The position numbers were made by a program, and so were the translations under genes. A DNA stretch of 64,000 nt from NCBI RefSeq assembly GCF_036226445.1, contig NZ_CP108474.1:5456001-5520000 (forward strand). Direction: 5' to 3'. Position 1 is the first letter of the stretch; every line of letters begins with the position of its first letter. The DNA is from Streptomyces sp. NBC_01255 (lineage in GTDB: Bacteria; Actinomycetota; Actinomycetes; Streptomycetales; Streptomycetaceae). Below the pieces are notes generated by a model that was not told where the DNA came from, made no database searches, and worked only from the letters and a program-made list of their open reading frames with translations. Positions 1 through 8,126 of this stretch are shown here, in pieces.

Positions 1-484
<484 letters not shown>

Positions 485-574
485 CCCCTCGCTGCGTCAT
501 GACGGGCGGACGTACGGATAGGCTCCGTGCGCCCGCCCGTCCGTCTGTCCGTCTGCTCGTATTTAGGGGATGCC

Positions 575-955
575 TTGAAGCGCCGACTCGCACTCGCCGT
601 GGCCACGGCCGCCGCGCTCACCACCGTCCTGAGCGGCTGCGGAGCCCTCGACACCGCCATGGACTGCGTCAAGACCGCCGACGCGATAGCCACGTCGGTC
701 GACAAGCTCCAGCAGGCCGTCTCCAACGCCTCGAACGACCCGACGCAGATCGAGGAGTCCCTGAACTCGATCAACACCGAGCTCGGCAACCTCAAGGACA
801 CCACGGACAATGCCGACCTCGCGAAGGCGGTGGACGACCTCACGAAGGGCGTCGAGTCCGTCCGTACGGCGGTGAAGAACGGCGACACCACGCCGGACAT
901 CCAGCCGATCACGGACGGGGCCGCCGAAGTAGCGAAGGTCTGCACCCCCGGCTGA
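575..955 (+). CDS. Small secreted lipoprotein, function unknown
   Basis: A 126-residue protein with a basic N-terminus, a hydrophobic segment and a lipobox (LSGC), so it should be exported and lipid-anchored. The mature part is polar with no enzyme motif and several short helical-looking stretches (KTADAIATSVDKLQ, LNSINTELGNLKD). I chose TTG 575 because AGGGGA at 565-570 is a suitable ribosome binding site and it puts the signal peptide at the very N-terminus. GTG 527 would add an unnecessary extension before the signal peptide. It lies between rph and rdgB and may be co-transcribed with them. Confidence 0.75.
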   Translation: MKRRLALAVATAAALTTVLSGCGALDTAMDCVKTADAIATSVDKLQQAVSNASNDPTQIEESLNSINTELGNLKDTTDNADLAKAVDDLTKGVESVRTAVKNGDTTPDIQPITDGAAEVAKVCTPG

Positions 956-973
956 CCCGGGATAATCCATGGC

Positions 974-1576
974 ATGACCCGTCTGATCCTCGCCACCCGC
1001 AACGCGGGCAAGATCACCGAACTCCACGCGATCCTCGCCGACGCGGGCCTCGACCTCGAACTCGTCGGCGCGGACGCGTACCCCGACGTGCCCGACGTCA
1101 AGGAAACCGGCGTCACCTTCGCCGAGAACGCGCTCCTCAAGGCCCACGCCCTGGCCCAGGCCACCGGCCTCCCGGCCGTCGCCGACGACTCCGGCCTGTG
1201 CGTCGACGTCCTGAACGGCGCCCCCGGCATCTTCTCGGCCCGCTGGTCCGGCACCCACGGCAACGACCGGGCGAACCTGGACCTCCTCCTGGCCCAGCTC
1301 GCCGACATCGCGGAGGAGCACCGAGGCGCCCACTTCGCCTGCGCGGCGGCCCTGGCCCTCCCGGACGGCACGGAACGCGTGGTCGAGGGCCGGATGCGGG
1401 GCACTCTCCGCCACACCCCGGTCGGCACGAACGGCTTCGGCTACGACCCGATCCTCCAGCCGGAGGGCCACGAGGTGACCTGCGCGCAGCTGTCCCCGGC
1501 GGAGAAGAACGCCATCAGCCACCGAGGCAAGGCGTTCCGTGCGCTGGTCCCGGTGGTGCGGGAGCTGCTGGGCTGA
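974..1576 (+). CDS. rdgB: RdgB/HAM1 non-canonical purine NTP pyrophosphatase
   Basis: A 200-residue enzyme hydrolysing XTP, ITP and dITP to monophosphates, which keeps deaminated purines out of DNA and RNA. Diagnostic motifs are the N-terminal substrate loop LATRNAGKITE, TFAENALLKA, VADDSGLCVDVLNGAPGIFSARW, GFGYDPI and the C-terminal SHRGKAFRAL. Length matches the family. ATG 974 gives the expected N-terminus, 18 bases after the lipoprotein stop. A strong bidirectional hairpin follows immediately and ends this rph-rdgB block. Confidence 0.96.
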   Translation: MTRLILATRNAGKITELHAILADAGLDLELVGADAYPDVPDVKETGVTFAENALLKAHALAQATGLPAVADDSGLCVDVLNGAPGIFSARWSGTHGNDRANLDLLLAQLADIAEEHRGAHFACAAALALPDGTERVVEGRMRGTLRHTPVGTNGFGYDPILQPEGHEVTCAQLSPAEKNAISHRGKAFRALVPVVRELLG

Positions 1577-1588
1577 GGGGGTACGGCG

Positions 1589-1621
1589 AGGCCCGGTTCG
1601 CTTGTGATTCGAACCGGGCCT
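1589..1621. terminator. Bidirectional intrinsic terminator between rdgB and tRNA-Leu
   Basis: A perfect 12-bp inverted repeat (AGGCCCGGTTCG at 1589-1600 and its complement at 1610-1621) encloses a 9-base loop. It sits between the ends of the convergent rdgB and tRNA-Leu genes and can serve both. Confidence 0.8.
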
Positions 1622-1634
1622 TCGATTGCTAGGT

Positions 1635-1721
1635 TGGTGCGGCCGGTGGGATTCGAACCCACACAGGATTTCTCCCAGATGCCCCTAAAACACCCGCCGA
1701 TACCGATTTGGCTACGGCCGC
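1635..1721 (-). tRNA. tRNA-Leu (anticodon TAG)
   Basis: The reverse complement folds as a class II tRNA with a long variable arm. The acceptor stem is GCGGCCG/CGGCCGC and the T-arm is GTGGG-TTCGAAT-CCCAC. The anticodon loop TTTAGGG gives anticodon TAG, reading CUA leucine codons, which are very rare in Streptomyces. The 3' CCA is encoded (complement of TGG at 1635-1637). A TACCAT-like -10 element (complement of 1731-1736) lies just upstream of the tRNA 5' end. Confidence 0.95.
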
Positions 1722-1767
1722 CTGTCTGTCATGGTAGCGGGCGTGCGGCTGCTGCGTTCTGGGTGTG

Positions 1768-2436
1768 CTAACTCCCGGCCGACCGCTTGCCTCCTCGACA
1801 CCAGGTGTTCGTGGTCGCATGGCAGTTGGGGCAGAGAAGCCGCAGGTTCTCGATTCGGTCGTCGCCCCAGTCCCCGTTGATGTGGTCGACCTCCAGAGTC
1901 ATGGGCTTGCCGAGCCACTTGGTGCCGACGCCGCAGTCGGCGCACTCCTCGGGGACGCCGGACTCGTGGAGCGCTCGCCGGAGCAGGTGACTTCTGGTCC
2001 GGCGCCCCCGGTCGTGGCGCACAAGAATGTCCTCGGGTGGCCTGACCGTAGTGGGCCCCTGCTTTCCCCGCTGGTGTGCCTGCCCCAGGAAGTGGGACGT
2101 ACTGAGACCGTCCTCCTCGGCCCATTGCTGGAACAGCGTGCGCATCTGTCCCGTGCAGGGCCTGCCCAGGATGCGGAGGGCGCCGGCCGCGGAGATGGCC
2201 TGGTCGACGGCTTGCCTCAACTCGCCCGGCGCTGGGCGAGGAGGCTGTCCGCCGCGCCGCTTCCGGTGGATGAGGTGCGAGACGTCGATTCCGTAGTGAT
2301 CGAAGCGCTTCAGCAGGTAGCGGCGGAGGTTGCCGTACGGCGGCGAGTCGAAGAAAGCGACGACCTCGTCCATGTTCGAGCATCGCGCGGCGGCTTCGGT
2401 CAATCGCTCGCGGGTGTATCGCGGGCCGCTGGTCAC
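1768..2436 (-). CDS. HNH endonuclease-like protein (downstream tandem copy)
   Basis: A 222-residue protein ending in a classical HNH zinc-finger nuclease fold. It has paired CxxC knuckles (CADC and CPNC), the catalytic-type DHINGDWGDDRIENLRLLC core and a final CH pair. The first about 140 residues contain repeated short modules (YTRERLTEAAARCSNMDEVV; ELRQAVDQAISAAGALRILG) resembling small helix-turn-helix units for DNA binding. GTG 2436 was chosen because it overlaps the upstream stop as GTGA (2433-2436), a typical translational-coupling arrangement. It is clearly a paralogue of the neighbouring gene at 2433-3074. The biological role is unknown; the position next to a tRNA gene hints at acquisition but does not prove it. 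Confidence 0.82.
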   Translation of the reverse strand: MTSGPRYTRERLTEAAARCSNMDEVVAFFDSPPYGNLRRYLLKRFDHYGIDVSHLIHRKRRGGQPPRPAPGELRQAVDQAISAAGALRILGRPCTGQMRTLFQQWAEEDGLSTSHFLGQAHQRGKQGPTTVRPPEDILVRHDRGRRTRSHLLRRALHESGVPEECADCGVGTKWLGKPMTLEVDHINGDWGDDRIENLRLLCPNCHATTNTWCRGGKRSAGS

Positions 2437-3074
2437 GAGGGCCGCCTCCTGCCGCGCCCCCGGTAGTTGTCGGTTGCCGAGTGGCAGTTGGGGCAGAGAA
2501 ACCGCAGGTTCTCGATCCGGTTGTTGCGCCAGTCGCCGTCGATGTGGTCGACCTCCAGAGGGAGCGGTCGGCCGCGCCATACAGCCCCTGTGTCACACGT
2601 TGCGCACTCCTTATGTACCCCCGACTCCGTCATCGCCCAGGCGATCCGGTCGCTCGGGACTCGTCGGGTCTGCGGGCCGGTCTGCTCGATGAGCAGAGCC
2701 TCGACGGTCCGGGGGCGCCAGGGCTTTCCCCGCCGGGACGGTGCATGGAAGTGCGAGGTGTCGATGCCGTACGCCTTGATCCGCCGGCTGATGTGGGTGT
2801 GCTGCCCGCCGACGACCTCCACTCCGAGTCGTCGCAGCACCTCGCACATGTTCGTCGAGGCGGCTACGGCCTCCGCCAGGACTTCACGGGCCCAGCGGGT
2901 CCCCTCCCGCTCGAAGTGCGAGATGTCCACCCCCAGCTTCCGCATCCGCTCCCGTACGTACCGTCGCGTCGGGCTCTTCGGATCCACCTCCAGTCGCTCC
3001 AGCGCCTCCGTCAGCGTCCGTGCTCCCCGTGCCGCCGCTTCGAGTCGTTCCTGCGTGTACGCGCTCGTCCCCAT
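2433..3074 (-). CDS. HNH endonuclease-like protein (upstream tandem copy)
   Basis: A 213-residue paralogue of the next gene. It carries the HNH core EVDHIDGDWRNNRIENLRFLCPNCH with an upstream CATC knuckle, so both zinc pairs and the catalytic histidine are present. Two N-terminal repeats (YTQERLEAAARGARTLTEALERL; VLAEAVAASTNMCEVLRRLGVEV) look like small DNA-binding modules and match those of the partner. ATG 3074 is preceded by GGAGGGGG. Both genes share one message. The pair is an intact duplicated unit with diverged sequence, not a recent exact copy. It could be a homing or defence nuclease or a domesticated one; the sequence does not decide. Confidence 0.82.
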   Translation of the reverse strand: MGTSAYTQERLEAAARGARTLTEALERLEVDPKSPTRRYVRERMRKLGVDISHFEREGTRWAREVLAEAVAASTNMCEVLRRLGVEVVGGQHTHISRRIKAYGIDTSHFHAPSRRGKPWRPRTVEALLIEQTGPQTRRVPSDRIAWAMTESGVHKECATCDTGAVWRGRPLPLEVDHIDGDWRNNRIENLRFLCPNCHSATDNYRGRGRRRPS

Positions 3075-3157
3075 CGGGCCCCCTCCGATCCGGCCACCCG
3101 TTCGTGGCCTCGTACGGGCTAACGAGTCGAATATCGGACGGTCACACCCGAAATGCG

Positions 3158-3197
3158 GAACGGCCCGCGCCGCTTCAGTCAGCGGTGCGGGCCGTTC
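3158..3197 (-). terminator. Intrinsic terminator downstream of bcp
   Basis: An 11-bp stem (GAACGGCCCGC at 3158-3168 with its complement at 3187-3197) lies just past the bcp stop on the minus strand. The loop can form an additional short inner pairing. Confidence 0.7.
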
Positions 3198-3214
3198 TCG
3201 GCGGAGGGCTGGGC

Positions 3215-3682
3215 TCAGATGCCCAGGTCCCTGATGATCTTGGCTACGTGGCCCGTCGCCTTCACGTTGTAGAAGGCGTGTTCGACGTTGCCGTCCTCGT
3301 CGACGACGATCGTCGAGCGGATCACGCCCGTCACCGTCTTGCCGTAGAGCTTCTTCTCGCCGAAGGCGCCGTACGCCTCCAGGGTCGTCTTCTCCGGGTC
3401 GCCGACCAGCGTGACCTTCAGGTTCTCCTTCTCGCGGAACTTCGCCAGCTTCTCCGGCTTGTCGGGGGAGACGCCGATGACGTCGTAGCCCGCGCCCGTC
3501 AGCAGGTCCAGGTTGTCGGTGAAGTCGCAGGCCTGCTTCGTGCAGCCGGGGGTGAGGGCCGCCGGGTAGAAGTAGACGATGACCTTGCGGCCCTTGTGCT
3601 CCGCGAGGGAGACCTCGTTGCCGTCCGCGTCGGGCAGGGTGAAGGCGGGGGCGGTGTCGCCGGGCTGCAGTCGCTCGCTCAT
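3215..3682 (-). CDS. bcp: Thioredoxin-dependent thiol peroxidase (Bcp/PrxQ type)
   Basis: A 155-residue peroxiredoxin that reduces hydrogen and organic peroxides with electrons from thioredoxin. The active-site segment ALTPGCTKQACDF contains the peroxidatic cysteine and a resolving cysteine five residues later, the hallmark of the atypical two-Cys Bcp group. Other family landmarks are GDTAPAFTLPDADG, KVIVYFYP, VIGVSPD and the C-terminal VEHAFYNVKATGH. Length is normal. It is monocistronic with its own terminator and diverges from the downstream plus-strand gene for the DUF3618 protein. Confidence 0.95.
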   Translation of the reverse strand: MSERLQPGDTAPAFTLPDADGNEVSLAEHKGRKVIVYFYPAALTPGCTKQACDFTDNLDLLTGAGYDVIGVSPDKPEKLAKFREKENLKVTLVGDPEKTTLEAYGAFGEKKLYGKTVTGVIRSTIVVDEDGNVEHAFYNVKATGHVAKIIRDLGI

Positions 3683-3819
3683 GGCTCTCCTCGGGGGTGT
3701 TCGCGTACGCCTCCAGAGCCTAATGGGGGTCGGCTATTGGGGGTCGGGCGCGGCTCATCGGCGGTGGAGCTGACAGACTGTCCGTCAACGACCGGATACA
3801 CGACTACGGAGGCAGCGCG

Positions 3820-4140
3820 GTGTCGGACGCCAGGACCCCTGCGCAGATCGAGGCGGACATCGTCCGCCGGCGCGAGCAGCTCGCCGTCACTCTCGACGAG
3901 ATCGGCATTCGGGTGCACCCGAAGACGATCATCGGGGACGCCAAGGCCAAGGTCGCCTCGACGGTCGACCAGACCGCCGGCCGCGCCTTCGTCGCCGTCA
4001 ACCGGGTCGTCTCGGACGTGAAGGCCCGTTTCACCCACGAGGACGGCGCCCCCCGCCTGGAGCGGGTGGTGCCGGTGGCGCTCGTGGCCGTCGCGGTGGT
4101 CGGGCTGATCGCCGCGTCCTCCCGCAGAAGCAAGGGATGA
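3820..4140 (+). CDS. DUF3618 domain protein, membrane anchored
   Basis: A 106-residue protein starting at GTG 3820. The N-terminal half (AQIEADIVRRREQLAVTLDEI) matches the DUF3618 pattern, in which paired helices with 'RxxLAxTLDEI' precede a hinge. The C-terminus has one transmembrane helix (VVPVALVAVAVVGLIAA) followed by basic residues, suggesting a cytoplasmic helical domain tethered to the membrane. Function is not established for the family. It lies 46 bases upstream of the GroES-like gene and is probably co-transcribed with it. Confidence 0.8.
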   Translation: MSDARTPAQIEADIVRRREQLAVTLDEIGIRVHPKTIIGDAKAKVASTVDQTAGRAFVAVNRVVSDVKARFTHEDGAPRLERVVPVALVAVAVVGLIAASSRRSKG

Positions 4141-4186
4141 CCCCTCCCGGCCGCGGGCGACACGCCCGGGCAGGTAGGTTCGGACC

Positions 4187-4525
4187 GTGAGCGAGAACAC
4201 GCACGACAAGCTGCCCATCCGGATGCTCCACGACCGGGTCCTGGTCCGCACCGACTCCCCCGAGGGGGAGCGGCGCTCCGGGGGCGGCATCCTGATCCCG
4301 GCGACCGCCGCCGTCGGCCGTCGCCTGTCCTGGGCCGAGGTGGTCGCGGTCGGTCAGAACGTCCGGACCGTCGAGATCGGCGACCGGGTGCTGTACGACC
4401 CCGAGGACCGTGCCGAGGTCGAGGTGCGGGGCACCGCGTACGTACTGATGCGGGAGCGCGACCTGCACGCGGTGGCCGCGGACCGTTTCCAGGGTGCGAC
4501 GGATTCGACCGGCCTGTACCTGTAG
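4187..4525 (+). CDS. GroES-family (Cpn10-like) protein
   Basis: A 112-residue protein with the co-chaperonin fold signature: the N-terminal strand PIRMLHDRVLVRTD, a mobile-loop-like region rich in Gly and Ser (EGERRSGGGILIPATA), GDRVLYDPED and YVLMRERDLHAV. It is longer at the C-terminus than canonical GroES (about 95-100 residues) and no groEL is next to it. It is therefore probably the dispersed second GroES-like protein of streptomycetes, not the main co-chaperonin. GTG 4187 gives the expected N-terminus. A strong terminator follows. Confidence 0.85.
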   Translation: MSENTHDKLPIRMLHDRVLVRTDSPEGERRSGGGILIPATAAVGRRLSWAEVVAVGQNVRTVEIGDRVLYDPEDRAEVEVRGTAYVLMRERDLHAVAADRFQGATDSTGLYL

Positions 4526-4540
4526 GCGTATGAGCCGTGG

Positions 4541-4567
4541 GCCCTGGTGACCCCTGTCACCAGGGCC
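4541..4567 (+). terminator. Intrinsic terminator after the GroES-like gene
   Basis: A perfect 11-bp stem (GCCCTGGTGAC at 4541-4551, complement at 4556-4567 with one extra base) with a CCCT loop is followed by CTTTGC. It isolates the chaperonin gene from the riboswitch-controlled transporter. Confidence 0.8.
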
Positions 4568-4596
4568 TTTGCATGTTCTTTGCTAGTCTGGGGACA

Positions 4597-4638
4597 CCCG
4601 ACGAGACGCGCCGTACCGGGATGACGACAAGACGACGC
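4597..4638 (+). ncRNA. Guanidine-III riboswitch aptamer (ykkC-III class)
   Basis: The 42 bases align almost base for base with my memory of the actinobacterial guanidine-III consensus. They have CCCGACGAG, the GCGCCGTACC core, a GGG closing the first stem, and the conserved pseudoknot strand GACAAGACGACGC. The GACGAG and GACAAGACG segments that form the ligand pocket are intact. A TAGTCT-like -10 hexamer at 4584-4589 would start transcription a few bases before the aptamer. The next gene is an SMR-family exporter of the kind controlled by guanidine riboswitches, which supports the call. Confidence 0.88.
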
Positions 4639-4674
4639 ACTCCTGTTGTTCCGTCTCGCGGAGGTGTCGTCGTC
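4631..4674 (+). promoter_or_regulatory. Riboswitch expression platform: anti-Shine-Dalgarno helix
   Basis: The aptamer's last bases plus the next few (GACGACGCACTCC, 4631-4643) can pair with GGAGGTGTCGTCGTC at 4660-4674 in a helix of about 13 bp with two single-base bulges. The second strand contains the ribosome binding site GGAGG, eight bases before ATG 4675. The first strand overlaps the 3' arm of the aptamer. Guanidine binding should therefore free the ribosome binding site (translational ON switch). The pairing was found by eye. Confidence 0.7.
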
Positions 4675-4995
4675 ATGGCCTGGGTTCTTCTCGTCATCGC
4701 TGGTCTGCTCGAAGTCGGCTGGTCGATCGGTATGAAGTACACCGACGGCTTCACGCGGCTCTGGCCCAGCGTGTTCACCGGCGCCGGGATCGTCGCCTCC
4801 ATGCTGCTGCTGTCGCACGCCGCCAAGACGCTGCCCATCGGTACGGCGTACGGCGTGTGGGTCGGTATCGGCGCGGCCGGTGCGGCGGTGCTCGGCATGG
4901 TGGTGCTCGGTGAGCCGGCGACCGCCGCCCGGATCTTCTTCGTCTGTCTGCTCCTGGTCGCCGTGGTGGGTCTGAAGGCGACCTCCGGTCACTGA
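4675..4995 (+). CDS. SMR-family guanidinium exporter (Gdx/SugE type)
   Basis: A 106-residue four-helix small multidrug resistance protein acting as a dimer in the cytoplasmic membrane, exchanging protons for guanidinium. Glu13 in helix 1 (IAGLLEVGWSIGMKYT) is the essential proton and substrate carboxylate. The GLLEVGW and MKYTDGF runs are typical of the Gdx/SugE branch rather than EmrE. ATG 4675 follows GGAGGTG within the riboswitch expression platform; upstream starts would run through the aptamer. Its stop overlaps the stop of the convergent penicillin-binding protein gene by 7 bases. The riboswitch upstream makes guanidinium export the most likely role. Confidence 0.92.
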   Translation: MAWVLLVIAGLLEVGWSIGMKYTDGFTRLWPSVFTGAGIVASMLLLSHAAKTLPIGTAYGVWVGIGAAGAAVLGMVVLGEPATAARIFFVCLLLVAVVGLKATSGH

Positions 4996-7145
4996 CGAGG
5001 GGTGCCAGGCGTGGGTAGGGGGCTGCGGGAGACCGCGGCCCCCGGGCCCGCCTCGCCCGTCAGGTACGAATCCTCCTCGCCGTCCGGCATCGGCGGTTCC
5101 GGGGGCATCTCCTCCGCCCCCGGCATCAGCCGGAGGTCGAAGTCGCGCGGTGCCGATCCCGTCAGCGCATCCCGGGTGAACTGGGCCCAGATCTCGGCCG
5201 GCGCGCCGCCGCCGTTGATCCGGGGCTGTCCGAGCGCTCCGTAGAGCGGTTCCTGGCGTCCCGATTCGGGGTCCTGGCCCATCAGCGCGACGACCGTCGC
5301 GAGTTCCGGGGTGTAGCCGGCGAACCAGGCGGCCTTGTCGTCCTCCGCCGTGCCCGTCTTGCCCGCCGCCGGCCGCCCCGCGACCTGCGCCGCCGTGCCC
5401 GTGCCCGTCTCGACGACGCTCCGCAGGATCGACGTGGTCGTGTCGGCGGCCTCCCGGCTGACTGCCTGCCGGGCCGGGCGGGACGGCAGGTCGACCGTCT
5501 CGCCGCCCCTCGTGACGGCCTCGACGAGGGTGTACGTGCCGTGCCGGCCGTGCGCGGCCAGCGTCGCGTAGGCCGAGGCCATGTCGAGGACGCTGGCGGT
5601 GGCCGGGCCGAGGGCGATGGAGGGGGAGGCGGTGAGGTCGGGGGTGGAGCCGGGCAGGCCGAGGGCGATGGCGGTCCGCCGTACGTGCGCGGGGCCGACG
5701 TCGACGGCCATCTGGGCGTACACGGCGTTCACCGACAGGTCGGTGGCCTCGCCGACGGCGATCTCGCCGTAGCTGGCGTCGTCCTCGTTGGCGGGGTCGT
5801 AGGGGCTGCCGCTCCAGCCCTCGACCGGGCGCCGGTTGGTCCCGTCGTACAGGGTGTACGGGGTGATGGGCATCCCGTACTGGGTCTGCGCCCCGCTCTG
5901 CACGGCGGCGGTGAAGACGAAGGGCTTGAAGGTGGAGCCGACCTGGTAGTCGCGGCGCGTGGCGTTGTTGACGTACTGCTGGGTGTAGTCGATGCCGCCG
6001 TACATCGCGAGGACCTTGCCGGTCGCCGGGTCGACGGCCGCCGCCCCGACGCGTACGTAGCGGTCGGCGGGGGTGCGGTCCGGGGCGAGCAGGGAGATGA
6101 CCCGGTCCTCGACGGCCTGGACGAGCGTCTCCTGCTTGGTGCGCTCCAGGGTGGTGGTGATGCGGAAGCCGCCGCCGGCGAGGGTCTTCTCGTCGATGAC
6201 GCCGCGGCCGGTCAGGTACTCCTCGACGGCCTGGACGAGGTAGCCGCGCTGTCCGGAGAGGCCGGTGGCGGGGCGGGCGGTCTGGGGGAGGGGGAAGCGG
6301 GCGGCGGCGCGGTCGGCGCGGCCGAGCCAGCCCTCGGTGACCATGCCGTCGAGGACGTAGTTCCAGCGGGCGACGGCCTTGCCCCGGTTCTCGGGGTGGG
6401 TGGTGACGTCGTAGGCGCTGGGGGCCTTGAGGAGGGAGGCGAGGTACGCGCCTTCGGCGGTGTCGAGCTGTTCGACGTCCTTGCCGTAGTAGGCGCGGGC
6501 GGCGGCCTGGATCCCGTAGGCGTTCCGGCCGAAGTAGCTGGTGTTCAGGTAGCCCTGGAGGATGTCCTCCGCGCTCTTCTCGCGGCCCAGTTTGATCGCG
6601 ATGAAGAACTCCTTGGCCTTGCGGGTGAGGGTCTGCTCCTGGCCGAGGTAGTAGTTCTTGACGTACTGCTGGGTGATGGTGGAGCCGGACTGGCGGCCCT
6701 TGCCGGTGACGGTGTTCCAGGCGGCGCGGACCATGGCCTTGGGGTCGACGGCGCGCGAGGTGTGGAAGTCGCGGTCCTCGGCGGCGAGGACGGCCTGGCG
6801 GACGTCGAGGGGGACCTGGTCGAGCCGGACGTTCTCGCGGTTGACCTCGCCGTCGCGGGCGATGGGGCTGCCGTCGCGGTAGAGGTAGACGTTGGACTGG
6901 GCCAGGGCGGCGGCGTTGGCGGGCGGGATGTCCACCAGGAGGTAGCCGGCGACGAAGGCTCCGGCGAGGAGCAGCGCGCCGAGCAGGGCGAGGCCGAACA
7001 GGGTCCGCAGGGCGCGTCGGAGGCGTCCGGCGCGCGGGGGACGCTTTCGCGCGGGAGGTGGCGGAGCGGAGAGGGTGGGGTCCCTCGGCTCCCAGCCCGG
7101 ACGGGATGGCCGGGGCGTGTCGCTCGTACCGGAGGAAGGGGGCAT
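4989..7145 (-). CDS. Class A penicillin-binding protein (bifunctional transglycosylase/transpeptidase)
   Basis: A 718-residue membrane-anchored peptidoglycan synthase. Residues 1-45 are a Pro-rich and basic cytoplasmic tail, and about 48-72 form one transmembrane helix. The GT51 glycosyltransferase domain follows, with catalytic EDRDFH (about 123-128), GSTITQQ (154-160) and KxKEFFIAIKLGREKS. The transpeptidase domain has the nucleophile motif STFK (404-407), an SVN triad element and KTGTAED. All catalytic residues are present, so the enzyme should polymerise and cross-link glycan strands. ATG 7145 was chosen as the first start preceding the cytoplasmic tail; its ribosome binding site is weak (GGGGTG). 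It stands alone and is convergent with the exporter gene. Confidence 0.94.
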   Translation of the reverse strand: MPPSSGTSDTPRPSRPGWEPRDPTLSAPPPPARKRPPRAGRLRRALRTLFGLALLGALLLAGAFVAGYLLVDIPPANAAALAQSNVYLYRDGSPIARDGEVNRENVRLDQVPLDVRQAVLAAEDRDFHTSRAVDPKAMVRAAWNTVTGKGRQSGSTITQQYVKNYYLGQEQTLTRKAKEFFIAIKLGREKSAEDILQGYLNTSYFGRNAYGIQAAARAYYGKDVEQLDTAEGAYLASLLKAPSAYDVTTHPENRGKAVARWNYVLDGMVTEGWLGRADRAAARFPLPQTARPATGLSGQRGYLVQAVEEYLTGRGVIDEKTLAGGGFRITTTLERTKQETLVQAVEDRVISLLAPDRTPADRYVRVGAAAVDPATGKVLAMYGGIDYTQQYVNNATRRDYQVGSTFKPFVFTAAVQSGAQTQYGMPITPYTLYDGTNRRPVEGWSGSPYDPANEDDASYGEIAVGEATDLSVNAVYAQMAVDVGPAHVRRTAIALGLPGSTPDLTASPSIALGPATASVLDMASAYATLAAHGRHGTYTLVEAVTRGGETVDLPSRPARQAVSREAADTTTSILRSVVETGTGTAAQVAGRPAAGKTGTAEDDKAAWFAGYTPELATVVALMGQDPESGRQEPLYGALGQPRINGGGAPAEIWAQFTRDALTGSAPRDFDLRLMPGAEEMPPEPPMPDGEEDSYLTGEAGPGAAVSRSPLPTPGTPRQ

Positions 7146-7319
7146 GGCACCCCATATTGCCCCGGAAGATGACGAAAGTCCGTAACGCGACCCGAAAGTG
7201 ACACCAAGGGCGGCGCGAAAACCGCTCGCGGTGAGGAGTCGTGCCTCGCTAGGGTCGTGCGCTTCGGCGTTTTTCGGCGCATTACGCACCCTTCCGGGTG
7301 TGTTCCGGGGAGGAGAGGC

Positions 7320-8126
7320 ATGCTGCGGCTGTACGCGACGGTGGCCGCGGGTGGCTTCCGGCGCCATGCGACCTACCGCGTGGCGACGGTGGCGGGGGTG
7401 TTCACCAACACCGTCTTCGGCTTCATCCTGTCGTACACGTACATCGCCCTGTGGGACGAACGGCCGCAGCTCGGCGGCTACTCCATGGACGACGCCCTCG
7501 CCTATGTGTGGATCGGTCAGGCGCTGATCACCGTCTGCGGGCTGATGGGCGGCGGCTTCGAGGAGGAGCTGATCGAGCGGATCAGGACCGGGGACATCGC
7601 GGTCGACCTCTACCGTCCCGCCGACCTCCAGACCTGGTGGTTCTCCGCGAACCTCGGCCGGTCGGCCTACCAGCTGCTCGGCCGCGGGGTCGTCCCGATG
7701 GCAGTCGGCGCGCTCGTCTTCGACTTCACCCTGCCGCAGGGCCCCGGGACATGGCTCGCGTTCCTGGTGGCGGTGGCGCTCGGCGCGACCGTCAGCTTCG
7801 CGATCTGGTACCTCGTGGCGATGAGCGCGTTCTGGCTGCTCGACGGCCAGGGCGTGGTGCAGGTGGCCTGGCTGGGCGGCCTGTTCTTCTCGGGGATGCT
7901 GCTCCCGCTGAACGTCTTCCCGGGCGCGCTGGGCGAGCTGGCACGGGTGCTGCCGTGGGCGTCGATGCTCCAGGTGCCGGCCGACGTGTACCTGGGGAAG
8001 TACGCGGGCGGGCGGGAGCTGGCGGGGGCGTACGCCTTCCAGGGGTGCTGGGCGCTGGTGCTGTTCGGGGCGGGGCGTGCGGCGCAGGCGGCGGCGACGC
8101 GGAAGGTGGTGGTGCAGGGTGGCTGA
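7320..8126 (+). CDS. ABC-2 type exporter permease, subunit 1
   Basis: A 268-residue membrane protein with about six transmembrane segments. It belongs to the ABC-2 family that pairs with a second permease and an ATPase, both of which follow directly. ATG 7320 lies 5-6 bases after GGAGGAGAG and gives the usual N-terminus (LRLYATVAAGGFRRHATYRVATVAG). The substrate is unknown; related three-gene sets in actinobacteria are annotated as multidrug or viologen-type exporters. The stop overlaps the start of the second permease. Confidence 0.88.
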   Translation: MLRLYATVAAGGFRRHATYRVATVAGVFTNTVFGFILSYTYIALWDERPQLGGYSMDDALAYVWIGQALITVCGLMGGGFEEELIERIRTGDIAVDLYRPADLQTWWFSANLGRSAYQLLGRGVVPMAVGALVFDFTLPQGPGTWLAFLVAVALGATVSFAIWYLVAMSAFWLLDGQGVVQVAWLGGLFFSGMLLPLNVFPGALGELARVLPWASMLQVPADVYLGKYAGGRELAGAYAFQGCWALVLFGAGRAAQAAATRKVVVQGG

